NCBI RefSeq assembly: GCF_017355185.1
Contig: NZ_JADILJ010000039.1
Coordinates: 1 to 36,915 of the forward strand
DNA length: 36,915 bases
DNA from: Rathayibacter sp. SD072
Lineage (GTDB): Bacteria > Actinomycetota > Actinomycetes > Actinomycetales > Microbacteriaceae
Direction of reading: 5' to 3'
The notes below the pieces were generated by a model. That model ran no database searches and was not told the DNA's origin. It saw nothing but the letters and a program-made list of their open reading frames with translations. Positions 22,878-31,221 of this stretch are shown piece by piece. Within the stretch, counting starts at the first letter, position 1; every line of letters begins with the position of its first letter. The position numbers and the translations under genes were made by a program.

Positions 22878-23267
22878 TCAGGAGCCTCGTCGACCGTCTC
22901 GGGCTCGAGCGCCCCAGTACTCGCGAACCGCAATCTCGATCACCGACCGTTGCGTCAGTCCCTGCTCGTCTGAAGTTGCGTCGATGAGCTCAGAAATGTC
23001 CTGAGAGATTCGGGTAGAGAACGGAACGGTCAGCTCCCTCCCCCGTGGCCTACCTCGTCGAGACGGCGTAGGGGCGGGCGGCTCGAAGGACGGAGATGCC
23101 ACCACCGGAGGTCGATCCAGGTTCCGCACATCGCTTGTAGACGCGGCGGCATTCGAGGCACCAGGAGCGGGCTTGGTCTGGTAGTCGACAGGATCGATCG
23201 ATTCGTCAGGCGCTGGCGTCGGACGACGGCGCTGCAGTGACGCCGGCCGATCCTCGATCTCGCTCAT
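22878..23267 (-). CDS. RHH-type partition partner protein (ParB-like role)
   Basis: A 129-residue protein whose ATG (23267) overlaps the parA stop (ATGA). The first ~75 residues are disordered (Pro/Ala/Ser-rich) with a short basic segment (SRRGRPRGRE). The C-terminal ~45 residues (LTVPFSTRISQDISELIDATSDEQG LTQRSVIEIAVREYW) form a ribbon-helix-helix. Small RHH proteins take the centromere-binding role in type Ib par systems, where the N-terminal flexible tail activates the ParA ATPase. This one is longer than the usual ParG and fits that role. Confidence 0.7.
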   Translation of the reverse strand: MSEIEDRPASLQRRRPTPAPDESIDPVDYQTKPAPGASNAAASTSDVRNLDRPPVVASPSFEPPAPTPSRRGRPRGRELTVPFSTRISQDISELIDATSDEQGLTQRSVIEIAVREYWGARARDGRRGS

Positions 23268-24034
23268 CGGATCACCTTTTCCACGATTTCTGTGTACGCA
23301 GCAAGGACAGGGGCTCCCTTTCGATAGTTGCCGTACCATTCCCCAACCAATCGCACTTCTGGGACGATCGCGCGGTCCGGAACGAGCGGAGTGAGCAAGA
23401 GGCCTGTAGCCCGTAGCTCTTCGATGCTCGCTACTGCAGGTCGGCTCATGATCGTTTCTTTTACACCACCTACTACGATCCCGGCCTCGGTGATCGAAGC
23501 GGGAGCGCCGAGACGACGACGGTTGATGCGAAACTGCTCAATCGTTCTGCGAGCCCCCTCTACCCCGTCGACGCCGTCTCCGCTAGGTGTCGCCGCGTAG
23601 ACGACCGTATCTGCCGCGTTCAGCGCCGCAAGCGTTAGGGGTCCGCCTTGCCGATTAGGACAGTCGATGACGACAAGGTCCGCGTCTAGGCCCAGGAGGG
23701 ATACTTTCAACCTGATTTCAGCGTGATCGGCTCGGTCAGCTTCGCGATTAGAAACCGATCGGGCGGAAGGAATCACGCGCAAGTTATCGTTCCACGAGCT
23801 GCGGACAGCCAGGTCTTGAGCCCAACCCTCTGGATCAGAGTCTCCGAGGATTGCCCCCACGTGCAGGCCCTCCCCCGCCGGCGCAACATTGAGCCACTTC
23901 GTCGTCGCTGCGCGTGGATCGAGGTCGATGAGCAGAACCCGTTTCCCCTTCGTCGCGGCAACCATCGCCAGGGACACGGCCGTCGTGGTTTTGCTGACCC
24001 CGCCTGATTCGCTGTACACCATGACTACCTGCAT
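23264..24034 (-). CDS. parA: ParA-family partition ATPase
   Basis: A 256-residue protein without an N-terminal DNA-binding domain, as in type Ib systems. The deviant Walker A is ESGGVSKTTTA (signature Gly-Gly-x-x-Lys-Thr with a Ser in place of the second usual Gly), then VLLIDLDPRAATTKW, ADLVVIDCPN (Walker B) and a C-terminal helical part. ATG 24034 is chosen; two codon choices upstream add only MMDC. It drives plasmid copies apart on the nucleoid. The gene overlaps its RHH partner by 4 bases and is preceded by a palindrome-rich region, probably its operator and centromere. Confidence 0.88.
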   Translation of the reverse strand: MQVVMVYSESGGVSKTTTAVSLAMVAATKGKRVLLIDLDPRAATTKWLNVAPAGEGLHVGAILGDSDPEGWAQDLAVRSSWNDNLRVIPSARSVSNREADRADHAEIRLKVSLLGLDADLVVIDCPNRQGGPLTLAALNAADTVVYAATPSGDGVDGVEGARRTIEQFRINRRRLGAPASITEAGIVVGGVKETIMSRPAVASIEELRATGLLLTPLVPDRAIVPEVRLVGEWYGNYRKGAPVLAAYTEIVEKVIR

Positions 24035-24157
24035 GCAGTCCATCATACACGCATGTCGACCTTACGTACTTACATCCTGCGGTATTTCCTGCATGCATGA
24101 AATTACGCATGAATGACGTCAGGCTGTCTGGGCGACATGCATGTACGCACGGTGCGT
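24029..24157. promoter_or_regulatory. Candidate parS/operator region with repeated GCATGC palindromes
   Basis: Three GCATGC-type palindromes lie in order: CTGCATGCAG (24029-24038), TGCATGCATG (24090-24099), ACATGCATGT (24135-24144). ACGCATG occurs at 24049-24055 and 24105-24111, and ACGCACGGTGCGT (24145-24157) is an inverted repeat. The cluster sits at the parA start and upstream, where the RHH protein would bind for partition and autorepression. Confidence 0.55.
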
Positions 24158-24173
24158 CGGGAAGTGACCACTG

Positions 24174-25469
24174 CTAACGAGCGAACGCTGTCGCCAGCTC
24201 TGCCCAATGGGTGGTGGCGCGGGCGGATAAGGCGCCGCGTTTCATCGTCCACACCGGTCCCTTGCGGATTCCAGCGAGTCCGAGGCCGATCGCGGAGCGG
24301 CCGTGTCGCTTCGTCACGGCGTCGATCGTGGCGCCGAGGCCCTTGGTGTCGAACGCTGTGTCGAAGACGTCGAGGAACGCGTGGGAGCCCTTGGGGGAGA
24401 GGTTGGTGAGGATGACGCCAGCCCTGACGTAGCGGGCCCCGTCGCGCAACCGGGGCTGCAGCGTGCCGATCGCGGCCCTGACGATTGCCACCGGGTCGTC
24501 GGTGGGGATCGGGAAGCCGGCGAGGCCGCCGGCGGACTCGTACGGCGCATCCGCGAAGGGCGACGTCGAGGCGAACACGCTCATCGTCTTTGTCACCGAC
24601 TCCTGCGCTCGGAGGCGGTGGGCGGCGCGTTGCGCGTAGACGGAGAGCACCTGCTCCATGTCCGCGATCGTCGTTACAGGAGTGGCGAACGAGCGGGAGA
24701 AGATCAGCTGGTCACGGACCGTGCGGGCGGCCTCGAGGGGTATGCAGTCGATGCCGCGCAGCTCGTAGACGGAGCGCTGCAGGACGACGGAGAACTTCTT
24801 CCGAATGAGCGCGGGGTCGGCGTCGCGGAGGTCGCGGATTGTGTGGATGGACAGCTCCGCGAGGCGCTTCCCCGTGCGGCTGGCGACGCCCCACAGCTCG
24901 GTCACGTGCTGCGAGGCCATGAGGGCGTCGAGCTGCGCGGGTGTGTACCAGTCGGTGTCGCAGACGCCGCCAAGACGCGGGTGCTTTTTCGCGCCGCCCT
25001 TGTTGACGAACTTCGCGAGTGTCTTGCTCCGTCCGAAGCCGACGCAGACGGGCAGGCCGACGTTCTTGGCGACGGCCGCGCGCATCGCTCGGCCAATTTT
25101 GGCCCGCTCCGCCACGTCGCCGTCGACGCCGAGGAAGCTCTCGTCAATCGAATACACCTCCTGCCAGGCGGAGTAGCGGCCTAGCAGCTCCATCACGCGG
25201 GCGGACAGCTCGCCGTACAGCTCATAGTTGCTGGATCGGGCGATCACCTCCGGCAGACGGCCGGCTCGGATGAGGGGTTCGATCTTGAACCAGGGCGTGC
25301 CGTTCTCGATGCCAAGCTGCTTCACTTCGTCCGAGCGGGCGACTACGCAGCCGTCGTTGTTCGAGAGGACGACGACGGGCCGGCCCGCGAGCTTGGGGGC
25401 GAACAGTCGCTCGCAGGAGACGTAGAAGGAGTTGACGTCGACCAGGCCGATGCGCTGCTCAGAGCGCAC
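24174..25469 (-). CDS. umuC: Y-family DNA polymerase, UmuC-type
   Basis: A 431-residue protein. The N-terminus is the Y-family palm (GLVDVNSFYVSCERLFAPKL with the first catalytic Asp; EVYSIDESFLGVDG with SIDE). The UmuC-specific insert (VVLSNNDGCVVARSDEVKQL) separates it from DinB. A thumb and little-finger domain follow. GTG 25469 overlaps umuD by 11 bases. Together with UmuD' it performs error-prone lesion bypass, and plasmid-borne copies such as rumAB/mucAB raise host mutability. The C-terminus is complete (THWAELATAFAR). Confidence 0.93.
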   Translation of the reverse strand: MRSEQRIGLVDVNSFYVSCERLFAPKLAGRPVVVLSNNDGCVVARSDEVKQLGIENGTPWFKIEPLIRAGRLPEVIARSSNYELYGELSARVMELLGRYSAWQEVYSIDESFLGVDGDVAERAKIGRAMRAAVAKNVGLPVCVGFGRSKTLAKFVNKGGAKKHPRLGGVCDTDWYTPAQLDALMASQHVTELWGVASRTGKRLAELSIHTIRDLRDADPALIRKKFSVVLQRSVYELRGIDCIPLEAARTVRDQLIFSRSFATPVTTIADMEQVLSVYAQRAAHRLRAQESVTKTMSVFASTSPFADAPYESAGGLAGFPIPTDDPVAIVRAAIGTLQPRLRDGARYVRAGVILTNLSPKGSHAFLDVFDTAFDTKGLGATIDAVTKRHGRSAIGLGLAGIRKGPVWTMKRGALSARATTHWAELATAFAR

Positions 25470-25908
25470 GGTGGAGGTGGTGCAGACAGACGGTGACGAC
25501 GCCCCAGATCTGGAGGTCGCTGAGCTCGGGGACGAGGATCGGCGGGTACTCGGGGTTCTCGGCGCGCAAGATCACGCCGCCGGGGGAGAGCTCGAGGCGC
25601 TTAACGGTGAGCTCGCCGTCGAGGATCGCGACGACGACACTGCCGTGCTTGGGAGAGAGAGAGCGGTCGACCACGAGTTCGTCACCGTCGCTGATGCCGG
25701 CGCCGACCATGCTCTCGCCGGAGACGCGGACGATGAACGTGGAGGTCCTGTCGCGGATCAGGTGGTCGTTGAGGTCGAGGGACCCGTCGAAATAGTCCTG
25801 CGCGGGGGAGGGGAAGCCCGCAGCGACCGCGTCTCCGGCGACGAGGAACGCGATCGTCACCGCGTCGTGCGCGGGAGTAGCGATCCGTTCCACGATCGTC
25901 ACACTCAT
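25459..25908 (-). CDS. umuD: UmuD-like self-cleaving SOS protein
   Basis: A 149-residue protein of the LexA/UmuD S24 family. Cleavage is probably at VAAGFPSPAQDYFD (Ala-Gly, ~residue 30). The catalytic Ser is in RVSGESMVGAGISDGDEL and the Lys in GELTVKRLEL. No DNA-binding domain is present, so it is UmuD and not LexA. GGAGG seven bases ahead of ATG 25908 decides the start over 25977. A LexA box sits 20 bases upstream. RecA filaments would trigger processing to UmuD'. Confidence 0.9.
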   Translation of the reverse strand: MSVTIVERIATPAHDAVTIAFLVAGDAVAAGFPSPAQDYFDGSLDLNDHLIRDRTSTFIVRVSGESMVGAGISDGDELVVDRSLSPKHGSVVVAILDGELTVKRLELSPGGVILRAENPEYPPILVPELSDLQIWGVVTVCLHHLHRAL

Positions 25909-25928
25909 CTCGCTACCTCCTGACGTAT

Positions 25929-25944
25929 TCGAACATGTGTTCGA
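25929..25944. promoter_or_regulatory. LexA box (SOS operator) of umuDC
   Basis: TCGAACATGTGTTCGA is a perfect match to the Gram-positive/actinobacterial LexA consensus TCGAAC-N4-GTTCGA, 20 bases upstream of the umuD start. It implies DNA-damage induction of umuDC by the host LexA. Confidence 0.92.
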
Positions 25945-26062
25945 TGATGGTCGAGTGTAGGTCGGAGGGTCCGACAACGCTCGTGCACCCAGTCATCCGG
26001 CCCTGCGGTGGAACCGTCTCGGGCGCGTCGAGCTCGGCGGGGATCCGCGTCGAGGCCGAGGG

Positions 26063-28006
26063 TTAGGCAGCTGTCGACGACCACCAGAGCGATCCGGGGG
26101 CGAGCATGCCGGTTCGTCCCCAGTGCAGCGCTTCGCGGTGATCGCCGCGGCCGGCCGCGTCGCGGGGGTAGAGCGGCCAGACGCGCTCGCCAGCGGTGGC
26201 GGTCTCGAACAGTGGCCGGCTCGTGACGTGTCGACGTCGGGGGCGTTCTCTGGGGGAGGAGGAGCGGTGGGTGAGTTCGGCTTGCCACCACGCCCAGACT
26301 TCGCGCTCGACGTCGTAGCGGTGAGCTCGATCCATCAGAGTTCCGTCGACGCCGAGTGCGCGAGCTGCGGCGGTGCGGCGGTCGCGCTTCGCCTGGGTCC
26401 ACCCGTTGGTGTGCTTGACGATGAGCCGGTGTGTGCGGAGGCGGGAGAGGGCGGTGGCGGCGGTGCGGGCAGTGACTCCCAGCAGCGTGGCGGCGGCGTC
26501 GACCGCAAGGGTCCCTTCGCGGCGCAGCAGCGCGTAGGCCTTCCCTGCCAGATGCCCCAGTCCCGCGCGGGTAAAGAGGTCATGGCGGGTGTCGGTCAGG
26601 TCGGCTTCGAGCATGGTGAGGAGCATGGTTCGTTCGGTGAAGAGCAGCCCGGGGGGGCGGGGGTTATTAGTGGTTGTGACCGGACCTTGCGGGGAAGCTG
26701 TGGAAAAGTGCTCGGACAGTCGCCATTCGCTGGCGTTAGAGCCGTCCGCGTGGACGACGAGCTGCACGTAGCCGTCCTCGCGCAGCGTCCGCAGGGCGCT
26801 GGCTGCCGTGGTGCGGCCCAGGCCGGCGAGGAGGGCTAGGTCGCGAATGGAGGCGGCGACGGTGCGCTTGCCTGTGTGCAGGGTGAGATAGGCCAAGGCG
26901 GTGAGGATCGTCTTCTCGGACGTCGCCCGCTCGCTCCGGCCCCACCGGCCCGGGCTTACCCGGAACCGGTCCAGGAGGGCGCTGACGGAGGCGGCGATGC
27001 TGTCCAGCTCCGCCAGGTCGGCGGGTTCGCGCTCGGGCGGGAGAACGGCGTGCAGCGCCGCGTACTGGCGGGCCTTCTCCCACTGCCGTGCCAGGCGCTC
27101 AGCGGCCTCGTCGCGTGACCGCGGGCGGCGGTGGCCACGGCCGGTGTTCTTTGTCCGGTAGTGCTCCATCCCGGGCGCGGTCCGCGCGGCGTGCTCGACG
27201 TCGGTGAAGGTCCAGCCGGCGTGCGCGGCCGAGAGCAGGCACATGAATGCCGTCCACGACGGATTCGCGCCGCCGCCGGCCGTGGCCATGTGCGCAGCAC
27301 CGGCCGCGCTCAGCGACCGGTGCGTGTGGTGCGCGGTGGCGGTGGGAAATGGGGGAGTGGCGTCGACGCGCCGCGGCGGCCGGGAGGCTTCGAGCGCGTC
27401 CGTCACGGCCTCGATGGCGGCCTCGGTGACGGTCGTGTCTAGCAGCTCCTCTGCGCGGCCGCGGAGGACGCTCGAGAAGCTGCCGTCACGGTGCGGGGAC
27501 AGCGGCGGACGAGCGGCGCCAGTGCGCGGGTTGCGGAGCATCCCGTGATCCAGCGTGCGGAAGTTCGCTCGAGCGGCGATCGCCAATCGAGCCACCAGCT
27601 CGGCCGGGGCGCCTTCCGCGAGAGCGACCCACAGGTGCCGGCCGCCGGTCCCGGAGGACTGGCAGACAACGTGAGCGACCTGGTGCGCGTCGAGGACGGT
27701 GGAGAGGGCGTCGCAGTCGTCTGCGGCCTGCTCCATGAGGTCGGCGTCGACGCCGTGGGAGTCCTTGCCGTCGAAGTCGAAGCACAGCAGCCGGAACACT
27801 CCGGCGTCGTCGGCGAGGTAGATCGCCCACGGGGCCGCCGGAGCGACGGGAGAGACAGGGAAAGAAGCCGGATAGGCATTTTCGTCCAAGCGCCCGTAAG
27901 CATCCGGACGCATCGTGCGCACGGCAGCACGAGGGCTCAGCCGACGCGTCAACGCCCACGGAGCCAAAAAGGAGTCAACTTCGGCGTTTTGGGCGTGCGA
28001 AGACAC
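26063..28006 (-). CDS. Plasmid replication initiator with primase-like N-terminal domain
   Basis: A 647-residue protein. The N-terminal ~230 residues are archaeo-eukaryotic-primase-like: LLCFDFDGK supplies the acidic metal pair, SSGTGGRHLWVALAE the His motif, and LDHGMLRNPRTGA with HRDGS completes the core. The C-terminal half has at least two winged-helix segments (ASIRDLALLAGLGRTTAASA; VDAAATLLGVTARTAATALS), expected to bind the origin. This layout fits actinobacterial plasmid Rep proteins. The start is a GTG at 28006 directly behind an in-frame stop, with no Shine-Dalgarno sequence. GGGAGGAGAA lies further up (28037-28046), opening onto a 4-codon frame (GTG...TAA) that may couple translation. 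Confidence 0.8.
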   Translation of the reverse strand: MSSHAQNAEVDSFLAPWALTRRLSPRAAVRTMRPDAYGRLDENAYPASFPVSPVAPAAPWAIYLADDAGVFRLLCFDFDGKDSHGVDADLMEQAADDCDALSTVLDAHQVAHVVCQSSGTGGRHLWVALAEGAPAELVARLAIAARANFRTLDHGMLRNPRTGAARPPLSPHRDGSFSSVLRGRAEELLDTTVTEAAIEAVTDALEASRPPRRVDATPPFPTATAHHTHRSLSAAGAAHMATAGGGANPSWTAFMCLLSAAHAGWTFTDVEHAARTAPGMEHYRTKNTGRGHRRPRSRDEAAERLARQWEKARQYAALHAVLPPEREPADLAELDSIAASVSALLDRFRVSPGRWGRSERATSEKTILTALAYLTLHTGKRTVAASIRDLALLAGLGRTTAASALRTLREDGYVQLVVHADGSNASEWRLSEHFSTASPQGPVTTTNNPRPPGLLFTERTMLLTMLEADLTDTRHDLFTRAGLGHLAGKAYALLRREGTLAVDAAATLLGVTARTAATALSRLRTHRLIVKHTNGWTQAKRDRRTAAARALGVDGTLMDRAHRYDVEREVWAWWQAELTHRSSSPRERPRRRHVTSRPLFETATAGERVWPLYPRDAAGRGDHREALHWGRTGMLAPGSLWWSSTAA

Positions 28007-28093
28007 AGCAATGTGGCTTACGATGAGGTCACTTCTCCTCCCTCGGGTGGGGACGTTGAAGGCCCGGCCTAGGAAACCGGAACTTCGGGAAAC

Positions 28094-28135
28094 TGCTTCA
28101 CACCTGTTGGCCTGGTAACCGTGTGGTGTGAAGCA
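28094..28135. repeat. 11-bp inverted repeat near the rep start
   Basis: TGCTTCACACC (28094-28104) and GGTGTGAAGCA (28125-28135) are exact inverted repeats with a 20-base spacer, ~90 bases upstream of the rep GTG. A replication-origin or Rep-operator role is plausible by position. An attenuator hairpin in the rep leader is the alternative. Confidence 0.45.
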
Positions 28136-28144
28136 AGAGCTTCT

Positions 28145-28170
28145 AGGCCCGTCGCGTGAGCGGCGGGCCT
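28145..28170. terminator. Hairpin terminator of the RHH gene
   Basis: AGGCCCGTCGC (28145-28155), GTGA loop, GCGGCGGGCCT (28160-28170): an 11-bp stem with one G-T wobble, a few bases past the stop of the minus-strand gene ending at 28177 (position 28177 is its stop end). Confidence 0.65.
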
Positions 28171-28176
28171 AATGCG

Positions 28177-28473
28177 TTAAGCGGCGTTGATCGGCAACTC
28201 CGATCGGAGGTCCTGGGCGCGGGGGAGACGGCCGTCTTTGGACATCAGGTGAGTGAAGTGCGTCTCAATGTAGAGCGACACACTCATGCCGCTGGCAGCA
28301 GCAGCATCGGTCACGGCATCCCGCACGGTGGGGAGTACTCGCGTGTTCAGCTGCACAACAGCAGTGCCTTCCGGCCGGCGCTTCAGTCCCATAAGGGTCA
28401 TCATGGGTCCACGTGCTAGCACGTAGGCGCGGGCGGGGCGGCGTGTTGAGACTTCGGTGAGCGAATCGACCAT
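28177..28473 (-). CDS. Ribbon-helix-helix-like small protein upstream of rep
   Basis: A 98-residue protein from ATG 28473, with GGGGAGAC eight bases ahead; the 28518 frame is longer by shadow. The central part (AVVQLNTRVLPTVRDAVTDAAAASGMSVSLYIETHF) is a RHH: strand VVQLNTR, helix TVRDAVTDAAAA, helix SVSLYIETHF. Immediately upstream of rep, it may be the copy-number repressor (CopG-like), controlling rep through the repeat region 28094-28135. Confidence 0.6.
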   Translation of the reverse strand: MVDSLTEVSTRRPARAYVLARGPMMTLMGLKRRPEGTAVVQLNTRVLPTVRDAVTDAAAASGMSVSLYIETHFTHLMSKDGRLPRAQDLRSELPINAA

Positions 28474-28529
28474 CTGCTTGTCTCCCCTCGATCTAGCGGC
28501 TATCACCGCAACGACCACATTTTACGTGG

Positions 28530-29711
28530 TCACGACCCTACCGCGTCAGTGAGGGCGGGATGCGAGCCCTCTGCCGCAGCGTCGATCCGTGCTCGGAGCC
28601 AGGAGGCGACGGTCGATGTGAAGCGCTCGGCGTCGACGTTGTACTCCCAGGCGTGATCGGCTCCTGCCGACTCCCAGAGCGTCGCGGTGTTGGGGTGCTG
28701 GGCGACGAAGGCGAGGGAGCTGTCGAACGGGATCTTTCGGTCGCCGGATGAATGGACGACCAAGCTCGGCACCGTCACTCGGGAGCGCGCGGTCCAGTCA
28801 AGCTGGTCGAGGTCGACCGGGCCCGCCAGTCCGACGATCGAGGTCAGCGGCCAGTGCGTGAGAGCAACTTCTGCGAGCGTTGCGCACAGGCGGGGGAAGG
28901 GCAGGCCCATCTTTCCGGCGACGTTCGCCATGGTGCGGCGCCACTCGGTCGCGGGGGACACCAGCACGAGGCCCCGGATGAGATGGCGCAGCGCGGAGCG
29001 CTCGGCGGCGAGGAGGACGATGCTCGCGCCCATCGACCATCCGGCGAGGACGATCGATGTCGCGCCGTGCTCGGCGGCGAAGCGCATCGCAGCGTCGATG
29101 TCGTTCCACTCGTCCAGTCCGAGCGTGGACGCTGGGCGTAGGCCGTTCGGTCCTTCACCGTCTCCGCGGTAGGAGCACACGAGGCTCGTGCAGCCGGCCT
29201 CCGACGCGGCAGGCACGGTGCGGAGCGCGTTGACCCGGTTCGCACGGATTCCGTGCACGTGAATGACCCAGGTATCGGCGTTGGTCGTTCCGGGGAAGAG
29301 CCAGGCCGGCGCTGCTCCTAGATCGGTGTCGATCGCGATGGTCTCGACGTCGGCTGACACTGCGGTCGGGCCGTCGAACGAGTCACCTTCCCAGATCGCA
29401 CGATCGCCGGGAGCGGGCAGTGTGCCGCGGACGGCGAGCAGATGACGGGTGACCTGCTTGGCGTCACTGCGGGCGGCATCGACCTCTCCGACGATGGCGT
29501 GGCCGTCAGTCCACCAGAGCCCCATCACGCCGCGATGAGCCGTCAGTAGGTCTCGAGGCAGGACAACGGTGTCACGGTTCGCGGCGATGACTTTGACCGT
29601 CTTGGGCTTCGACGGAGAGACGACTCGTTTCGCGAATGCAATACCTAATCCGACGCCTAGGGTCGAGACGGCAGCGGCTCCGATTGCAGTCCCAATAAGT
29701 GCTTGTTTCAT
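28530..29711 (-). CDS. Alpha/beta-hydrolase with N-terminal signal anchor
   Basis: A 393-residue protein from ATG 29711 (overlapping the previous stop; frame 29753 is longer by shadow). An N-terminal hydrophobic helix (IGTAIGAAAVSTLGVGLGIAF) anchors it or directs export. The hydrolase core has the oxyanion-loop HVHGIRANR, the nucleophile elbow GWSMGAS (Ser), the acid in VHSSGDRKIPF and the His in ESAGADHAWEY. It is probably an esterase, lipase or acyltransferase; the substrate is unknown. Last gene of the XRE/ImmA/membrane-protein operon, to which it is coupled by an ATGA overlap. Confidence 0.8.
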   Translation of the reverse strand: MKQALIGTAIGAAAVSTLGVGLGIAFAKRVVSPSKPKTVKVIAANRDTVVLPRDLLTAHRGVMGLWWTDGHAIVGEVDAARSDAKQVTRHLLAVRGTLPAPGDRAIWEGDSFDGPTAVSADVETIAIDTDLGAAPAWLFPGTTNADTWVIHVHGIRANRVNALRTVPAASEAGCTSLVCSYRGDGEGPNGLRPASTLGLDEWNDIDAAMRFAAEHGATSIVLAGWSMGASIVLLAAERSALRHLIRGLVLVSPATEWRRTMANVAGKMGLPFPRLCATLAEVALTHWPLTSIVGLAGPVDLDQLDWTARSRVTVPSLVVHSSGDRKIPFDSSLAFVAQHPNTATLWESAGADHAWEYNVDAERFTSTVASWLRARIDAAAEGSHPALTDAVGS

Positions 29712-30670
29712 CGAGCAATCTCCATAGTCGATCCCAAATGTGACTCTAGCCAAATCTCAGCAGTGGCCAGGTCTTCTTCCTCTTTCGCGGAAAGTTCTAT
29801 TGCGCTATCGTTCTGCGCATCCCGGAGTGTGACGACATGCTCGAAAAGCCGGGTAGCGATATCAACTTCGGCTAACTCGTCTTCCGGCAACTGGTAGATG
29901 GTGCCGTGTAGACGCTCGATCGGGCCACGGAGGCTGGCCGACATGCGCTCGGCGACCCTAACCCACTTCCTGCGCTTCACGGAGAAGTAGACGATGCCGA
30001 ACATGACGAAGAGGATGCCGGGATAGAACAGATAGTTGAAAGTGGCGTGGAGCACGGCGGATAGTTCCGCCGCTCCGTAGTAATCGAAGATCAGGGAGGC
30101 GATTTCATCTACCGCGCCGGCTGCGATGAGCGCAGCAGCGACGACGAAGAAACGGTGACCGATAGCCGAGTCCTGTGCGGACAGCCGTAGGAGATCCACG
30201 GCGATGACGAGAACGGCGCTGAGGTAGAGCCCCGCGCAGAGGATGGCAGGAAGCTGGTCGATGTGGTCGTGGATGATCTCTGGCGAGGTCTCCGCTCGGT
30301 CGGTGATGAGGAAGAACGAGACCGTGGAGGCCGCCATCAGAACGGCGACGGTGGCGGCGAGCCCGATCCGCCTCTCCCGCTGGTGACCGGTTGCCAGCAG
30401 ACAGGCTTTGCGGGTGTACCAGAGCGCGATGACGGCGAGGACGTTTTGGACGGCGTAGACGATGTTGGAGCCACCAAGGATCCGATCAATGGTTTCGACA
30501 GGGACGACGAGCCCCAGGGTGGAGAGCGCGACGATGCCGACCCCCGATGCGATCCACGCGTAGGGCGCCTCCGTGAAGCCGGATCGTTTCTTTCGCCAGA
30601 ACCGGAACGGCTGAGGGGTCCTCCACAGAAAGATGGCTACGAGACCGAGGAATGCGAGTGTCTGAGGCAA
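29708..30670 (-). CDS. MAB_1171c-family-like multi-pass membrane protein
   Basis: A 320-residue protein with about seven transmembrane segments and a ~90-residue C-terminal cytoplasmic tail rich in charged helices (YQLPEDELAEVDIATRLFEH... SAKEEEDLATAEIWLE). The layout (seven helices, tail, neighbour ImmA/IrrE and XRE genes) fits the actinobacterial MAB_1171c/DUF6545 group, labelled 'putative transporter' though function is unproven. The start is a TTG at 30670, 11 bases past the ImmA stop; no better start is in frame. Coupled to the hydrolase by ATGA. It may secrete or sense a lipid or peptide acted on by the hydrolase. Confidence 0.7.
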   Translation of the reverse strand: MPQTLAFLGLVAIFLWRTPQPFRFWRKKRSGFTEAPYAWIASGVGIVALSTLGLVVPVETIDRILGGSNIVYAVQNVLAVIALWYTRKACLLATGHQRERRIGLAATVAVLMAASTVSFFLITDRAETSPEIIHDHIDQLPAILCAGLYLSAVLVIAVDLLRLSAQDSAIGHRFFVVAAALIAAGAVDEIASLIFDYYGAAELSAVLHATFNYLFYPGILFVMFGIVYFSVKRRKWVRVAERMSASLRGPIERLHGTIYQLPEDELAEVDIATRLFEHVVTLRDAQNDSAIELSAKEEEDLATAEIWLESHLGSTMEIAR

Positions 30671-30681
30671 GGTGCGACGGG

Positions 30682-31221
30682 CTAACCAAACGCCTTGTCA
30701 GCCAGGTGCGAGGCGGTGAGGAGATGCCGGACGATGAGCACGCCCGTCTGCTCCGCCTCGACCTCGGCACGAACGAGGTCCGGGTCGGGTGCGTGACGGT
30801 TGAGCCGGCTGGCGGACACCCGTCCTCGAACCACTGCTCCCTGCTGAGTGAGGCTGCTGAACGCTGCCTGCTCCTGCGGGGTCAGCGCTGCTGAGGTCAG
30901 GTGGCACCCCACGTGGCCGTGCAGCATGTGCCCGAGCTCGTGCCCGATGCCTCTGACGCGGAAGACGGGCCGGTCTTTGGCTCGCACGAGGACGGCGGCG
31001 AAGTCGGGCCAGTCGATCCACACGGCGCTGAGCGACTGATACGTGGGGTCGTCTGTCACTGAGATATCGATCGGCTTGCCGTGAACCTGACGGGTCATCG
31101 CCACGACATCATCGAGAGTTGCACATTTCTGCAGCCCAGCGTCATCAAGAATCTGTGCGGCACGACGCCGAATATCAGTTACGTCTACGGTGTTACTTCG
31201 CATCAGGTCCTCGACGTTCAT
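30682..31221 (-). CDS. ImmA/IrrE-family metallopeptidase
   Basis: A 179-residue zincin with the motif HELGHMLHGH (~residue 96) and a downstream helix RAEVEAEQTGVLIV providing the third ligand. Family members cleave or inactivate XRE-type repressors (ImmA of ICEBs1; IrrE of Deinococcus). It overlaps the XRE gene by 29 bases, so the probable substrate is its neighbour. Start at 31221 lies inside the XRE gene; ATG 31203 is an alternative. Confidence 0.82.
   Translation of the reverse strand: MNVEDLMRSNTVDVTDIRRRAAQILDDAGLQKCATLDDVVAMTRQVHGKPIDISVTDDPTYQSLSAVWIDWPDFAAVLVRAKDRPVFRVRGIGHELGHMLHGHVGCHLTSAALTPQEQAAFSSLTQQGAVVRGRVSASRLNRHAPDPDLVRAEVEAEQTGVLIVRHLLTASHLADKAFG

Noticed and set aside
24303-25184. 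293-codon plus-strand frame over umuC
   Set aside because: Antisense shadow of an unmistakable Y-family polymerase.
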